Origin: Asterias amurensis
Taxonomy: Eukaryota > Echinodermata > Asteroidea > Forcipulatida > Asteriidae
Assembly (NCBI RefSeq): GCF_032118995.1
Contig: NC_092651.1
Span: 8,388,285 to 8,452,284 of the forward strand
Length of the DNA stretch: 64,000 nucleotides
Direction: 5' to 3'
Positions 54,396-64,000 of this stretch are shown in pieces. How positions within the stretch are numbered: the first letter of the stretch is position 1; every line of letters starts with the position of its first letter. The notes beneath the pieces were generated by a model. That model searched no databases and was not told the origin of the DNA. It worked only from the letters and a program-made list of their open reading frames with translations. A program made the translations under genes and the position numbers.

Positions 54396-54600
54396 CAAAG
54401 AGCAATTTCCATTGCAAAATGTCTCAGTTGCTACTCAAAAATCATCATTTGCTCCTCAATGTTTGCATTCATTGTGCACAAAACTTTCCAGTCAAAATAT
54501 TTTGCTATGCAAAAGTGCTGGACGAAAACGTTCTCTGACTGTGATCTGTCTCATCGAGTCGGCTACTACTTATAGTTGTTGATGAGATCATTCGTTGATA

Positions 54601-54735
54601 TCAGCGCTGGTTTGTTGGTCCATATCGCTGGTGTTCCTGAACACTCCATGGCTTCTGCTGATGCCTGTGCTGATTATGTTTCTTCTGCTGCTGTTTCTGG
54701 AGGAATTCCAAGACCACAGGGGACTGCATCAAAGC
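54601..54735 (-). CDS. RFXAP: RFXAP-like terminal exon
   Basis: The acceptor on minus is TTCGTGCAG before GCTTTGATG; the stop is TGA at 54603-54601. It has 44 codons, ALMQSPVVLEFLQKQQQ to GPTNQR, rich in Gln and His. A family A MITE starts 35 bp upstream in the intron. Confidence 0.87.
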   Translation of the reverse strand, partial: ALMQSPVVLEFLQKQQQKKHNQHRHQQKPWSVQEHQRYGPTNQR

Positions 54736-57700
54736 CTGCACGAAAAGAATAAACACATTCCAGTCATGGTTAAAGGCAGTGGACACTATTGGTAATTACT
54801 CAAAATAATTATTAGCATAAAACCTTACTTGGTAACGAGTAATGGGGAGAGGTTGATGGTATAAAACATTGTGAGAACTGGCTCTCTCTGCAGTGACCTG
54901 GCTTTCGAAAAATAAGTAATTTTCCAAGAATTTGAACTCGAGACCTCAAGTTTACAATTTGAGATCTCGAAATTAAGCATCTGAAAGCACACAACTTCGT
55001 GTGACAAGGGTGTTTTTTCTTTCATTATTATCTCGCAACTTCGACGACCAATTGAGCTCAAATTTTCACAGGTTTGTTATTTTATGCAGATGTTGAGATA
55101 CACTAAGTGAGAAGACTGGTCTTTGACAATTACCAATAGTGTCCACTGTCTTTAAGTCATTGAGGTGTGGGTTTGAATCCCAGGTGTCCTTGAGCAAGAT
55201 GCTTTACTATAAAAGCTTCTCTTCACCCAGGGATATGAATGGCTACCTGTGAGGGTAAACATTCATAATGTGTTTAAAACAGCCCCCATAGAACCATGGC
55301 AGCTCTGGGCTGCATATGTACTCCCCAGGGAGCTGAGAAAGATTACTGGACTGGAATGTGACGACCAGAGCACTAATGTAAAGCGCTCTGATACGCTAAT
55401 GTAAAATGCCCTATAAGGCCTATACAAACTAGTTTGTCATTATCAATATTGTTATCCTAAAAGTGAATTTTTATTTCCTGCAGTTCCAATAATAGCTGGA
55501 AATATTTGTCTTAGCCTTTCAAGAGAGCAGAGAAATGCCTGCTCATTGCTAACAAGGCGTTATGTAATAATCAAGGGAGTGTTAGGCAGTAACGGTGTCA
55601 GGGATGGGTACACATATAAGGAGAGTAGAGGTACTGGTTTAGTTATAGCAGCACCATCCAAAGTAAACATACAGGTCCACACTACATTTCAAGTGAAACA
55701 AGCAGGTTCCATGGAGGAAAGTGTGCAATCTGCAATAAATATAATAAGGGTCAATGTGTGCTTTGCTATCACCATAGATAGAATGTATGAGTATTCTACA
55801 CCATGGGTGACTAGTGTGACTTGTGTCGTAGTCACAACTATTCATTACTTAGTTGTTTGTAGTAAAAAAATTCTTGGTTAATCGTGCTGCCACAACTACT
55901 ACAAAAATAGTGGCGAGTTCTACAAAAATAGTTGCGCCTGTTTAGTGAACCAAATGTGTCACTCATGACTATTCATGACAACATAATTTACTTACAAATC
56001 ACAATCAGACATCAGTGACACAATCCTTCAATCCTATGTTGCGCCTGCGGTAAACGCATCTTGGGAATTATAAATTTGTCATGGCTAATGTCAAAGTTAA
56101 TAGATGTTAAATTTGCATCGGGATAAAGAATATTACTTTTGGTTTTTAGCCATATGTGTGTTAGCACTGTATACTCAGAACGTTCCGGAGTTCTGTTATA
56201 GTGTCAACTATTTGAGATGCGAGTAGTCATGTAGTAAACTTCACTAGTCGCCCAGGCCTAGTAGAGATACAACTTACCATTTTCTTCTCATTGAGAACCT
56301 GCTCAAGCATGTTCCTCTGCTGGGCTGGCTTCTGTCTTGGTGTACCCCCTTGTCCGTCACTTTGGCTCTCTGTTCCATGGAGCAAAAGTTCCATGTTCAA
56401 AGCACTCTGGGAAACAGACACAAAAACCGACAGTGAAATTAGATTCATCACAATCACCAGGGCCAAGATTTTAGACTGGACCACAGGACCATGGTCAATA
56501 GTTTTAATTTCAAGCCAGAAGTGTGTATTTGTGGTCGTAACAAAAAACTAATTCCGTCAATGGTCAGTACTTTACCAATGGCAAACTCAACCGAAACAAT
56601 TATTAGATACGACTGCCAAAACGCACCCCAGTACACTCATGATCAAACACGATAAGTCTTGAGTTTTTTTAATGTGCCGTATTTTGGCTTCGGGAGGGCA
56701 CACTCAAGAGTATGTTTATCACTTCCGGGGGTATACGCGATTTGTTGTGCACAGTTTCAATAGGCGTTCCGTCACTTTTGCTGCGCCGTAGTTTAAGTTG
56801 CTTCAGAGGTGGGTTGTATCGGCTCCTTTAAATGTCTTATTATCCGTGATGGATTAGATGTCTGTGTTCCAGGCTTCAATAACTGTTTTGGGTATGAATG
56901 AATATACCCCCAGAAGTGATTGAGAGCGCCCTCACGCAGTAAAAAATAAGGCCCGTTGGATAATAATACCTCACTCTGTAACAACTTGAACAAAAACAAA
57001 CATGTTGACTTTGAGTCTGATAAAATACCTTCCAATTCCATTGAGTAGGCCTAATGAAAAAACCATGCATTCAAACAAATGAGACAAATCTTCTCTTACA
57101 CACGTAAAGTGATTTGTTTCTACTTTAAAGACACTGGACACTATTGGTAATTGTCAATAGACCAGTCTTCTCACTTGGTGTATCTCAACGTATGCATAAA
57201 ATAACAAACCTGTCAACATTTGAGCTCAATTGGGCGTCAAAAGTTGTGAGATAATAAGGGAAGAAAAAACACCCTTGTCACACTAAGTTGGGTCCTTTCA
57301 GATGCCTGATTTTTGGACCTAAAATTCTTATTCTGAGGTCTCGAAATCAAGTTCGTGGAAAATTACTTCTTTCTCGAAAACTACGTCACTTCAGAGGGAG
57401 CAGTTTCTCACAATGGTTTATACTATCAACCTCTCCCCATTACTCCTCACTAAGAAAGGTTTTATGCTAATAATATTTTGAGTAATTGCCAATAGTGTCC
57501 ACTGCCTTTAAAGGTCAGATAAGCCACTTCTTGTTCCAGGCAAAACAGTACCTTGCCTAATAAGGCTTTTATATCAGCTAAGGCGCAGCATAAGGTGAAG
57601 TTTAATATCAGACACAGTGGTTTTTTGTGTACCTTTGAAAGTCAGATTTAAGTCCAAGGGATCAGCCAGGATTCGGTAAAAGGGTGTCAAAGTTTGCTGG

Positions 57701-58584
57701 AAATTTAAAAACTGTGTGCCCACATTTTTCACTTACAATACAAATATATATGTTAAAGGCACTGTACAAGTTTGGTAATTGTCAAAGGACAGTGTTTTCA
57801 CTTGATGTATCCCATCATAAGCATAAAATAAAAGCCCTGTGACAATTTGGGCTCAATTGGTCATCAAAGTTGCAAGAAAATGATGAAGAAAAAACACCCT
57901 TATTGGACGAATTTGTGTGCTTTCAGATAGGAATAAAAGACTTCTAGCTAGAAGTCTTTTATTATTTTAGTGACAAATTCCCTCTTTCTCAAAAACTACA
58001 ATACTTCAGAGGGAGTCGTTTCCCACAATGTTATACTGTCAAAAGCTCTCCAATGCTCGTTACCAAGTCAGTTTTAAGTTAACATTTCTTTTGAGTAATT
58101 ACCAAACCTGCACCTTCCCTTTAAGACACTCAGACATCCCTAACACTGTGGATGAGCCACGCCTTATAATATGTAGGGAAAAAACAGTACCTTGTTATTC
58201 AGAGCTTTTCGTTTCTTGTAGGTCTCCTTATATGCCTTGTTCCGATGGTACTTGCACTTCCACGGCAGCGGTAGGTACTTGCGGGACTTGTAAGACGTCT
58301 TGTGGCAGTCTGGAGCTACACACTCCATCTCCACTTTCTTCTCCTCATTGGAACACGACGAGCAGGAGGAGGAAGATGAAAGAGATGAGGATGATTCAGT
58401 TCTCGTCTCTGAGCAGCACCCAGACTCCTCCTGGGTCAGGCTACAGTTTAACGAGGGATCTTTCTCGTTGGAATGCTGGGTGTCTGTCTCTGATGCAGAG
58501 TCTTGGGAAGAATCCTGTTGCTGTGCTGGATGAAACATAACTAATGAGGTTTCTTCTGTGTAGTGAGATTCAAACGCCACAGCT
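54601..58584 (-). CDS. RFXAP: RFXAP-like protein (regulatory factor X-associated protein), three exons
   Basis: Exons on the minus strand: 58584-58191, 56406-56278, 54735-54601, joined in phase 0 and ending in TGA. In order: a Ser/Glu-rich acidic region; a Cys/His basic block, C-x4-C-x16-C-x2-H (CVAPDC, then WKCKYHRNKAYKETYKKRK); a linker; NMLEQVLNEKK; then ALMQSPVVLEFLQKQQQKK and a Gln/His-rich tail. This order and the motifs (KHRNK.YK..YKKKK, LLEQVLN, VVQFLQKQQQ) match vertebrate RFXAP. That protein joins RFX5 and RFXANK in the RFX complex on X-box promoters, classically MHC class II, and its Gln-rich C-terminus is needed for assembly. The visible part is about 218 residues; human is 272. 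The true start may lie in an upstream exon, or at the Met of SLVMFHPAQ. The role in an animal without MHC class II is unknown. Confidence 0.85.
54770..55155 (+). mobile_element. TTAA-flanked MITE, family A, in RFXAP intron
   Basis: TTAAAGGCAGTGGACACTAT and AATAGTGTCCACTGTCTTTAA with intact TTAA borders, 386 bp. This is the best-preserved copy of the family. Confidence 0.9.
55156..55440 (+). mobile_element. tRNA-derived SINE in RFXAP intron
   Basis: B box GGTTTGAATCC near 55169, then GTCCTTGAGCAAGATGCTTT, TGTACTCCCCAGGGAGCTGA, AAAGCGCTCTGATACGCTAA, ending near TTGTCATTATC. It abuts the family A MITE at the MITE's right TTAA. Confidence 0.75.
55790..56258 (-). mobile_element. CACTAGTCGC-type inverted-repeat element in RFXAP intron
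   Basis: GGGTGACTAGTGTGACTTGT near the left and CACTAGTCGCCCAGGCC at the right resemble the ends of 4301-5535. The interior shares CATCAGTGACACAATCCTTC, matching in reverse complement near 4430-4500. Confidence 0.55.
56278..56406 (-). CDS. RFXAP: RFXAP-like exon with LEQVLN motif
   Basis: The acceptor on minus is CTGTTTCCCAG before AGTGCTTTG; the donor is AAAATG|GTAAGTT. It is exactly 43 codons, phase 0 on both sides: SALNMELLLHGTESQ to RNMLEQVLNEKKM. Confidence 0.85.
56641..57124. other. RFXAP intron, no further exon seen
   Basis: Intronic DNA between exons 58191 and 56406. Short frames at 56793-57070 have no motif. Confidence 0.4.
57125..57511 (-). mobile_element. TTAA-flanked MITE, family A, in RFXAP intron
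   Basis: TTAAAGACACTGGACACTAT and AATAGTGTCCACTGCCTTTAA with intact TTAA borders. Reverse orientation to the 54.8-kb copy. Confidence 0.9.
57753..58124 (-). mobile_element. TTAA-flanked MITE, family B, in RFXAP intron
   Basis: TTAAAGGCACTGTACAAGTT and CTGCACCTTCCCTTTAA with TTAA borders. The interior palindrome AAGACTTCTAGCTAGAAGTC is perfect. It ends 67 bp from the donor of the Cys/His exon. Confidence 0.85.
58191..58584 (-). CDS. RFXAP: RFXAP-like exon with acidic region and Cys/His block
   Basis: The acceptor on minus is TTATTGCAG before AGCTGTGGCG; the donor is AACAAG|GTACTG. One base completes a prior codon, then 131 codons follow without a stop, so a further upstream exon (coding or with an alternative start) is expected. 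The Ser/Glu run (ETRTESSSSLSSSSSCSS) precedes the Cys/His block. Confidence 0.85.
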
Positions 58585-58743
58585 CTGCAATAAATAATAA
58601 AAAACAGTTTGGTCGTGATGGTTGACTCACAGAATGGCAATCACCGACAGTGATAGCTGATGAAAGCGACAGTAATCCAGTGTGCCGTTTAGTCGTAAAT
58701 TTACATCTACCACTGATACACATCTCTATGGGTGAACAGACCT

Positions 58744-58952
58744 GGGCCCAATTTCACAGTCTGCGTAGCACAAACATTTGCTTAGCATGAAATTTCTGCT
58801 TCAATAAAAACGGGATTACTAGCCAAAGTTCAACATGATATTCAGGATGAGCAAACAACAGCTGAAAACCAGTAACAAATAATATGCAACAAGTGGAAAT
58901 TTATAGAGGCAGAAATTTCATGACTAAGCAAATTTTTGTGCTTAGCAGCTCT
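58744..58952. mobile_element. GGGCCCAATTTC-type MITE, right end decayed
   Basis: GGGCCCAATTTCACAGTCTG at the left; TTTGTGCTTAGCAGCTCTTT at the right lacks the final GGGCCC. Confidence 0.68.
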
Positions 58953-58965
58953 TTACAGGTATTAT

Positions 58966-59350
58966 TTAAAGGCAGTGGACACTATTGGTAATTACTCAAA
59001 ATAATTATTGACATAAAACCTTACTTGGTGACGAGAAATGGAGAGAGGTTGGTGGTATAAAACATTTTGAGAAACGGCTCCCTCTGAAGTGCCATAGTTT
59101 TAGAGAAAGATGTAATTTTCCACGAATTTGATTTCGAGACCTCAGATTTAGAACTTGAGGTCTTGAAATCAACCATCAAAACACACACAACTTCGTGTGA
59201 CAAGGGTGTTTTTTCTTTCATTATTATCTCGCAAGTTCGATGACCGATTGAGCTCAAATTTTCACAGGTTTGTTATTTTAAGCATATGTTGAGATACACC
59301 AACTGTGAAGGCTAGTCTTTGACAATTACCAATATGTCCACTGCCTTTAA
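58966..59350 (+). mobile_element. TTAA-flanked MITE, family A
   Basis: TTAAAGGCAGTGGACACTAT and AATATGTCCACTGCCTTTAA with intact TTAA borders, 385 bp, 13 bp from the previous element. Confidence 0.88.
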
Positions 59351-59570
59351 AAAGCATTATATAGGCCTAGGTCTGTATACAAAGTAATACCGGTTACGCG
59401 ATACATGATAACAATAAAGAAACACAAGTAAACTGAAACACACATATAAAAAACAAACTTTAAAAAGTAAGCCTACACAAATACCCTCAGAACAAACATC
59501 AGACAAATAGTAAATACTACTTGTACACCCCTTATTTATTAAGCAAATAAACAAAGACACACCTGACACA

Positions 59571-60850
59571 CACATACATGTTACGTCCCAACTTGATAAT
59601 TGTCCCAACTATAGTTGCGACTGGTCCCAATTTGAGTGTTGTAGTTGGGGCGTCCCAACTATACATGTAGTTGGGACAGTAATGCAGGCTACCAGCGCGT
59701 TGCAGGGTACCAGGGTTGTTTTCTGCTGCATGCTGTGTGGTGGTGGTTGTGTGCACAGACATAAAGAATTTAGTTCTTAGTTCGAACACACCCATGGGTG
59801 TGTTCGTTTAGCTTCCCAGGGTCGACCCCGGTCTGCCGTTTGAATAGCTTCGACGGGGCTCACCCGGGTAAGCCCCCAGTGCCCTGCTTATGGAGTGGGT
59901 CACTTGGGGCTGACCTGAGGTGCATGCCGCCACCACGAGGGCGAGTGTGATCGTTTGATTAGCTCTTGTCAGGGGCTCACCCGAGTGAGCACCGCTGGGT
60001 CGACCCAGGGAAGCTAAACGAACGCACCCATTGTCTGTGGTTAATTTTTTTTGTGTGCACAGAGACTGCCTCGTGGTGTGAGCTAGTCTTGAAATCAAGT
60101 CGGTAATTGTTTAGCAGTGTAGTTAAAGGGACGGTACTTTTGTGGCTGGAGCATGGCGGTGTGTAGTAGAAGGGTTTGAGTGGGTAAATTAATTATTCTC
60201 GAGTAATTCTTAATATAGTTTTATGTTGAAAATTACAGTGTTACAGTTTGAGCCTACTTGTACAAATAGAGATGAACTTGTGGGCATCAAACAAATACAT
60301 TAGGGGCCAAGACAACTTGAACAAGCGAGGTCAAGTTATTTCTACAGTTGGGGGACTGGGGGTCCCAACTAGAGTAGTGACTGTCCTAACTGTACCAATG
60401 ACTGTCCTAACTATAGTTGAGACCATCTCTACCACATATATTATAAAATAAATTTGGTCTATCCCTACTACAGTTGGGACAGTCATTACTACAGTTGGGA
60501 CCGGGGGTCCCAACTAGAGTAATGACTGTCCCATCTTCTAAGAGGAGACCATCCCTACCACTCAGCTAAAATATTATCAACCCGGGCCTATCCCATAGAC
60601 TACACCGAGTTGGGACAGTTAACCCATTGGTACAGTTTGGGACGGCAGTCAATTCTGTGTGGCTGATGCAGAGAAATAACCGCAGTCTCAGACTTGAAAT
60701 CAAGTCTACACAGTTTGGACCCGACAGTACAGTAATCCACGCATGTACTGTTGAGCTAGCTCTATGTGAAATCCCAACTACAGTTGGGCGCCCCAACTTT
60801 AACACTATAGTTGGGACGATTATCAAGTTGGGACGGAACATACATACAAA
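59571..60850. mobile_element. Composite inverted-repeat element (GTCCCAACTTGATAAT ends)
   Basis: GTCCCAACTTGATAATTGTC at 59584 is matched in reverse complement near 60838, the inverted repeats extending about 80 bp with gaps. The body is littered with CCCAACTATAGTTGGGA-like palindromes (59600-59670, 60345-60520, 60775-60835). A second inverted-repeat element is nested at 59795-60030. No transposase seen. Confidence 0.65.
59795..60030. mobile_element. Nested MITE with TGGGTGTGTTCGTTTAGC ends
   Basis: TGGGTGTGTTCGTTTAGCTT and AAGCTAAACGAACGCACCCA are inverted ends; the repeat continues through CCCAGGGTCGACCC. It is 236 bp and GC-rich, unlike its AT-rich host element. No obvious 8-bp duplication. 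Confidence 0.75.
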
Positions 60851-63438
60851 GAAAAAATCAACCAAACATTAACAAACAAACAAACAAAAACCACCCCAAC
60901 CTAAACTACAGACTTGATCAACAACAAACAAAAGACTAAAGAGTAAGACAGAAAAGCAAAAAAACAGACAAATTGAGATTAAATTGTGACTGATCGATAG
61001 AGATATGTTTGACAACAACTTTAAAATTGAAACAACAAACCTATCAATCAATTAAAAAATGTGGCTAGCCGATCGAAAAAACATAGCAAATTGTGTCTAG
61101 TCCACTGACCAAACAGTAAGAATTAGATTCATAATGTTTCAAAAAGTAAGCACTATATAGTTAGCATTGAGTTGTGTGTGACTGATGATGCCTGTGATTT
61201 AATTTTAAATCATTATCATTTATTTAAATTTTATTTAAAACTAAGTAGTATCCTGGTGTCATGTGTTTTCAGTAGGATAACAGGAAAATTGTTCACAATC
61301 AAAAACTAAATATTTTTTTTTCACATCATCTATTCAATTTTTTAACAATAACACTTACACTTCATGGTGTGTTGAAATTTTTAAAGTTTTGGTTTTACGT
61401 TGCGAGAGACAGTCCGCCATTAACAGTGCTTATCCATGCACGACATTGGAGCAACGTCATATGTTTTCATACCTTTCATTGGTTGGTATTTTGTTGAATA
61501 TTCAGAAGCTAGTATTATGGCGTGCAAAATAAATCTAAAGTATTATTCAATTACTACTTAACAAATTGAGTTACATTTTTGTCCTAAGGCATTTTGGCTA
61601 CTATATTAGAATCCAGAGATATCATAAGGCATGAAAGTAAAACACCCCACCCCCCTTGAAACACACACACTTCATAACCATCCGTTTTCCCCCATTTCAG
61701 ACCAGTAATGTTTGGTTTCAGGAGATAAGAACCCAATCTATGATATTTTCTCTTTAATGTAGACTTAGTATTTATTACGCTTATCAGAATTTATTACAGT
61801 ATGCAGTAAATTAAAAAAAAACATTTTGTGGTCATTTTCACTTAAAATATTTTATTATTTTCCCCATATTGGCACACCATAGAATCCCAAATAGTAACCA
61901 CCTCACATGGTCCATCTAGTGACTAAAGCAGAATGAAACTCAATCTAGCAGATAGTAATTTTGTTTTGAACTTTCGAGGTTGGATGATGTTTCTTTGACT
62001 CATTTGAATGTTGGCATAATAATGCACTAGTGATTAGTACCAAAAATCAATCATTTTATAAATGTTTGAGCATAACCAACGACAGGAAACTTTATTCTCA
62101 GCATGATTAAGCCTGATGAAAATACAGACCGTGAGTAAACTGCATAGCTTCTGTCACCAGTGCAGCTTGCACAATCTCGCGGTAAACGAAAATCAAAGTT
62201 GGGGACCGAAAACATATGAGGGTCGATAACGTATGACGCTACGATATGGGGGACTATACACTATGGAAACCCGAGATAGAACCAAAACAGAAAAGGGACA
62301 ATAATTATAAAAGAACTCCATAGGGATAGGGAAATTCTAAAGACCTGGGTCTGGGTGCTTCACAAGAAGTTTTGTGTACAAAGTCTACGGGAGGTTCTTA
62401 ACTACATGGAAAAAGGAAAGAACAAAATACGTCTCCACACCACATGGATGTAAAAAAGGGAATGTGATTTGTGTGTGTGTAACGCTGTAGTGCAGCTGGC
62501 GAGCGAGGAGTGCACTAATTTATAAACAAAATAAAAAACAATTCTACTATTTTATACTAACTACACACAATTCATTTCAACTGGTGTAACCAACTTACGT
62601 GCTCTAGCAAGTTGCAGGATGTCAAGTCGAAAAGTTCATCACCTGAACTGCAGCAGTGTGGTAACCCTTTCTACCCAACAAACTGCAAGTAGATGACGCA
62701 GTTCAGTTCTTTAGAAAGAGCGAGCAACTTTAGCGAGCTGTCAAAATTTGACCTTCTGTCCCTTTTCTCACAGAAACACAAAACACTTGTTTAGCGCCCT
62801 CAAGTGTCAGTAGGTGATTATGCAATTTGTTAGTAAATTTACAAACAAAACAGCAAGGCCAAGGGGCTACGAAGGTGCACGAACTCGATGAAGATTTGAT
62901 GCTTTTGAGTGGAATAACACGCCCGATTGGTGTAATTTGTGTACATGGTTTGCTAGCGACGTATAAACAACCAAAATGCCTGGGCCAAGGCCGAAGGTAA
63001 GTTGAGGAAAGCTGATTTTGGTTAACGCGAACTTTGTCTTCCGTGTTCGCGTGCACAGTAGAGCTAGCCGGTGAGGACATTCACCTTGCAAAAATTTGAC
63101 CTTTTGAACTTTTTTGACTTGTGTATTTTGTTTACTGTTTGTTTGTTTATTTAGATGACCTAACCGTGGACATTGTACCGCCATCGTGATATTATTTAAC
63201 AAACTACACTAGGCAAACTCCCACAAGGGAATATAAACCGAGCTGACAACAACCAATCTCTCTCCCCATGCAAACATTGGCTTTATTTTTTATGATTAAG
63301 ATTAAGAATAAGAATTGCCGGAAAAGTGGTTTGGTAATGCATTGGTATCTAATTTAACTGCATCCTGTCAAGATGATTTTAAGTAGTGGGGTGGGCACGG
63401 TTCTCGAGGGGTGTATAAAAATCCCATGAGATGACCTT
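60851..63438. other. No gene firmly supported; possible promoter region upstream of RFXAP
   Basis: Mostly AT-rich. GC-richer patches at 62480-62520 and 62850-63080 could be a promoter or 5' exon region for RFXAP (minus) or for a divergent + strand gene. No TATA or Inr claim is made. Confidence 0.35.
62976..62996 (+). CDS. Possible tiny first coding exon (MPGPRPK), speculative
   Basis: ACCAAAATG at 62971-62978 opens MPGPRPK and is followed exactly in frame by a strong donor AAG|GTAAGTT at 62997. It lies in a relatively GC-rich patch. No second exon is visible in the remaining 1 kb, so this rests only on start and donor context. Confidence 0.2.
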
Positions 63439-63882
63439 TTAAAGGATTTGGGTACCTTTTCAAAATGTCCATAGATTTACATTAAACTTACAGGGTTTGA
63501 AGATAATGATAGTGGAAAGCTTCCCTTCAAATATTATGTACTGAGGTGCTGTAGTTTTTGAGAAATGAGTAAAACATTGTCATAAAAATACGATTTTAAA
63601 TGATTAAAACAATTTTCGTCTCATGAGACAAAAGTTATTTTGGAAAAGTTTCCGTATGGCGCCACCACTTTTTCACTCGATATGAAATAATATAGTATCT
63701 AATTTACCTCAATGAGATATCCCTTTTTGTAAAAATGAGTGAAAAAGTGGTGGCTTCATACGGAAAGTTATCCGTTATTTTCATGACATTGTTTTACTCA
63801 TTTCCCAAAAAACTGTGTAAGTTTAGTGTAAATCTGTGAACATTGTGTTTTTTGTCCAACAAAAAGTACATACACCCTTTAA
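63439..63882. mobile_element. TTAA-flanked MITE, family D, carrying a nested element
   Basis: TTAAAGGATTTGGGTACC and GTACATACACCCTTTAA are imperfect inverted ends with TTAA borders. CACAATGTTCACAGATTTAC at the right is the inverse of TCCATAGATTTACATTAAAC at the left, so the element folds back along much of its length. Confidence 0.75.
63642..63773. mobile_element. hAT-like MITE nested in family D, with exact 8-bp target duplication
   Basis: GGAAAAGTTTCCGTATGGCG and TTCATACGGAAAGTTATCC are inverted ends of a 132-bp element. gttatttt occurs on both sides (63634-63641 and 63774-63781). Same family as 10252-10380. Confidence 0.88.
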
Positions 63883-64000
63883 ACTCAAACCAAAAGATCC
63901 ATGGCGGATCAGAATAACATTTTATCATACCACAGCCTTGAGCAGTTGTTGTAATTTTTGGCTAATTGCTTTCTTATAAAAATCTTTGTCATCTTAAAAC

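Noticed and set aside
63902..63955. ATGGCGGATCAG start-like context near the window end
   Set aside because: The frame stops after about 17 codons without a convincing donor.

Overview
This is animal nuclear DNA: low gene density, spliced genes with GT/AG introns, abundant short inverted-repeat transposons, tRNA-derived SINEs, LINE and DIRS-type retroelement fossils, and many unrelated satellite arrays. The repeat families (TTAA-flanked MITEs, a SINE ending in an ATT tail, GGGCCCAATTTC inverted-repeat elements) resemble those I associate with echinoderms, perhaps a sea star. That placement is inference; no marker gene here proves it.

Two host genes are recognisable, one at each end, and they run towards each other. 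At 1-6234 (+) lie the last coding exons of a CYFIP/Sra-1 gene, the Rac1-binding subunit of the WAVE actin-regulatory complex. Its first visible exon has a one-base frameshift, and about 32 expected codons between the first and second visible exons are not found. At 54601-58584 (-) lie three exons with intact frames and splice sites that encode an RFXAP-like protein (regulatory factor X-associated protein). They carry a Cys/His-rich basic block, a LEQVLN segment and a C-terminal FLQKQQQ segment.

The 48 kb between these genes holds no gene I can support and is almost entirely repeats. 6.2-11.4 kb: scattered MITEs. 11.4-17.5 kb: a three-copy long repeat, then two Helitron/Helentron-like elements, the first with three 148-bp internal repeats. 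17.5-18.4 kb: a TTAA element and a fold-back element. 18.7-24.2 kb: about 14 tandem copies of a retrotransposon RNase H segment, interrupted by a Harbinger-like element. 24.4-34.1 kb: MITEs, a degenerate 100-137 bp array, a DIRS-like RNase H fossil and a 66-bp satellite. 34.4-39.9 kb: 54-bp, 22-bp, GC-hairpin, GCAAAGTT and 43-bp arrays. 40.6-41.8 kb: a 22-bp array between exact 23-bp inverted repeats. 43-48.9 kb: a LINE scrap, a 122-bp array, a 16-bp array and the 66-bp satellite in the opposite orientation. 49-54.4 kb: SINEs, a G-rich minisatellite and a 150-bp satellite built from a SINE.

Beyond RFXAP (58.6-64 kb) there are further nested inverted-repeat elements, and possibly a tiny first exon on the + strand near 62.98 kb. 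No rRNA, functional tRNA, CRISPR array or intact transposase was seen. The window reads as a catalogue of how tandem repeats arise: several arrays can be traced by eye to a transposable-element parent.
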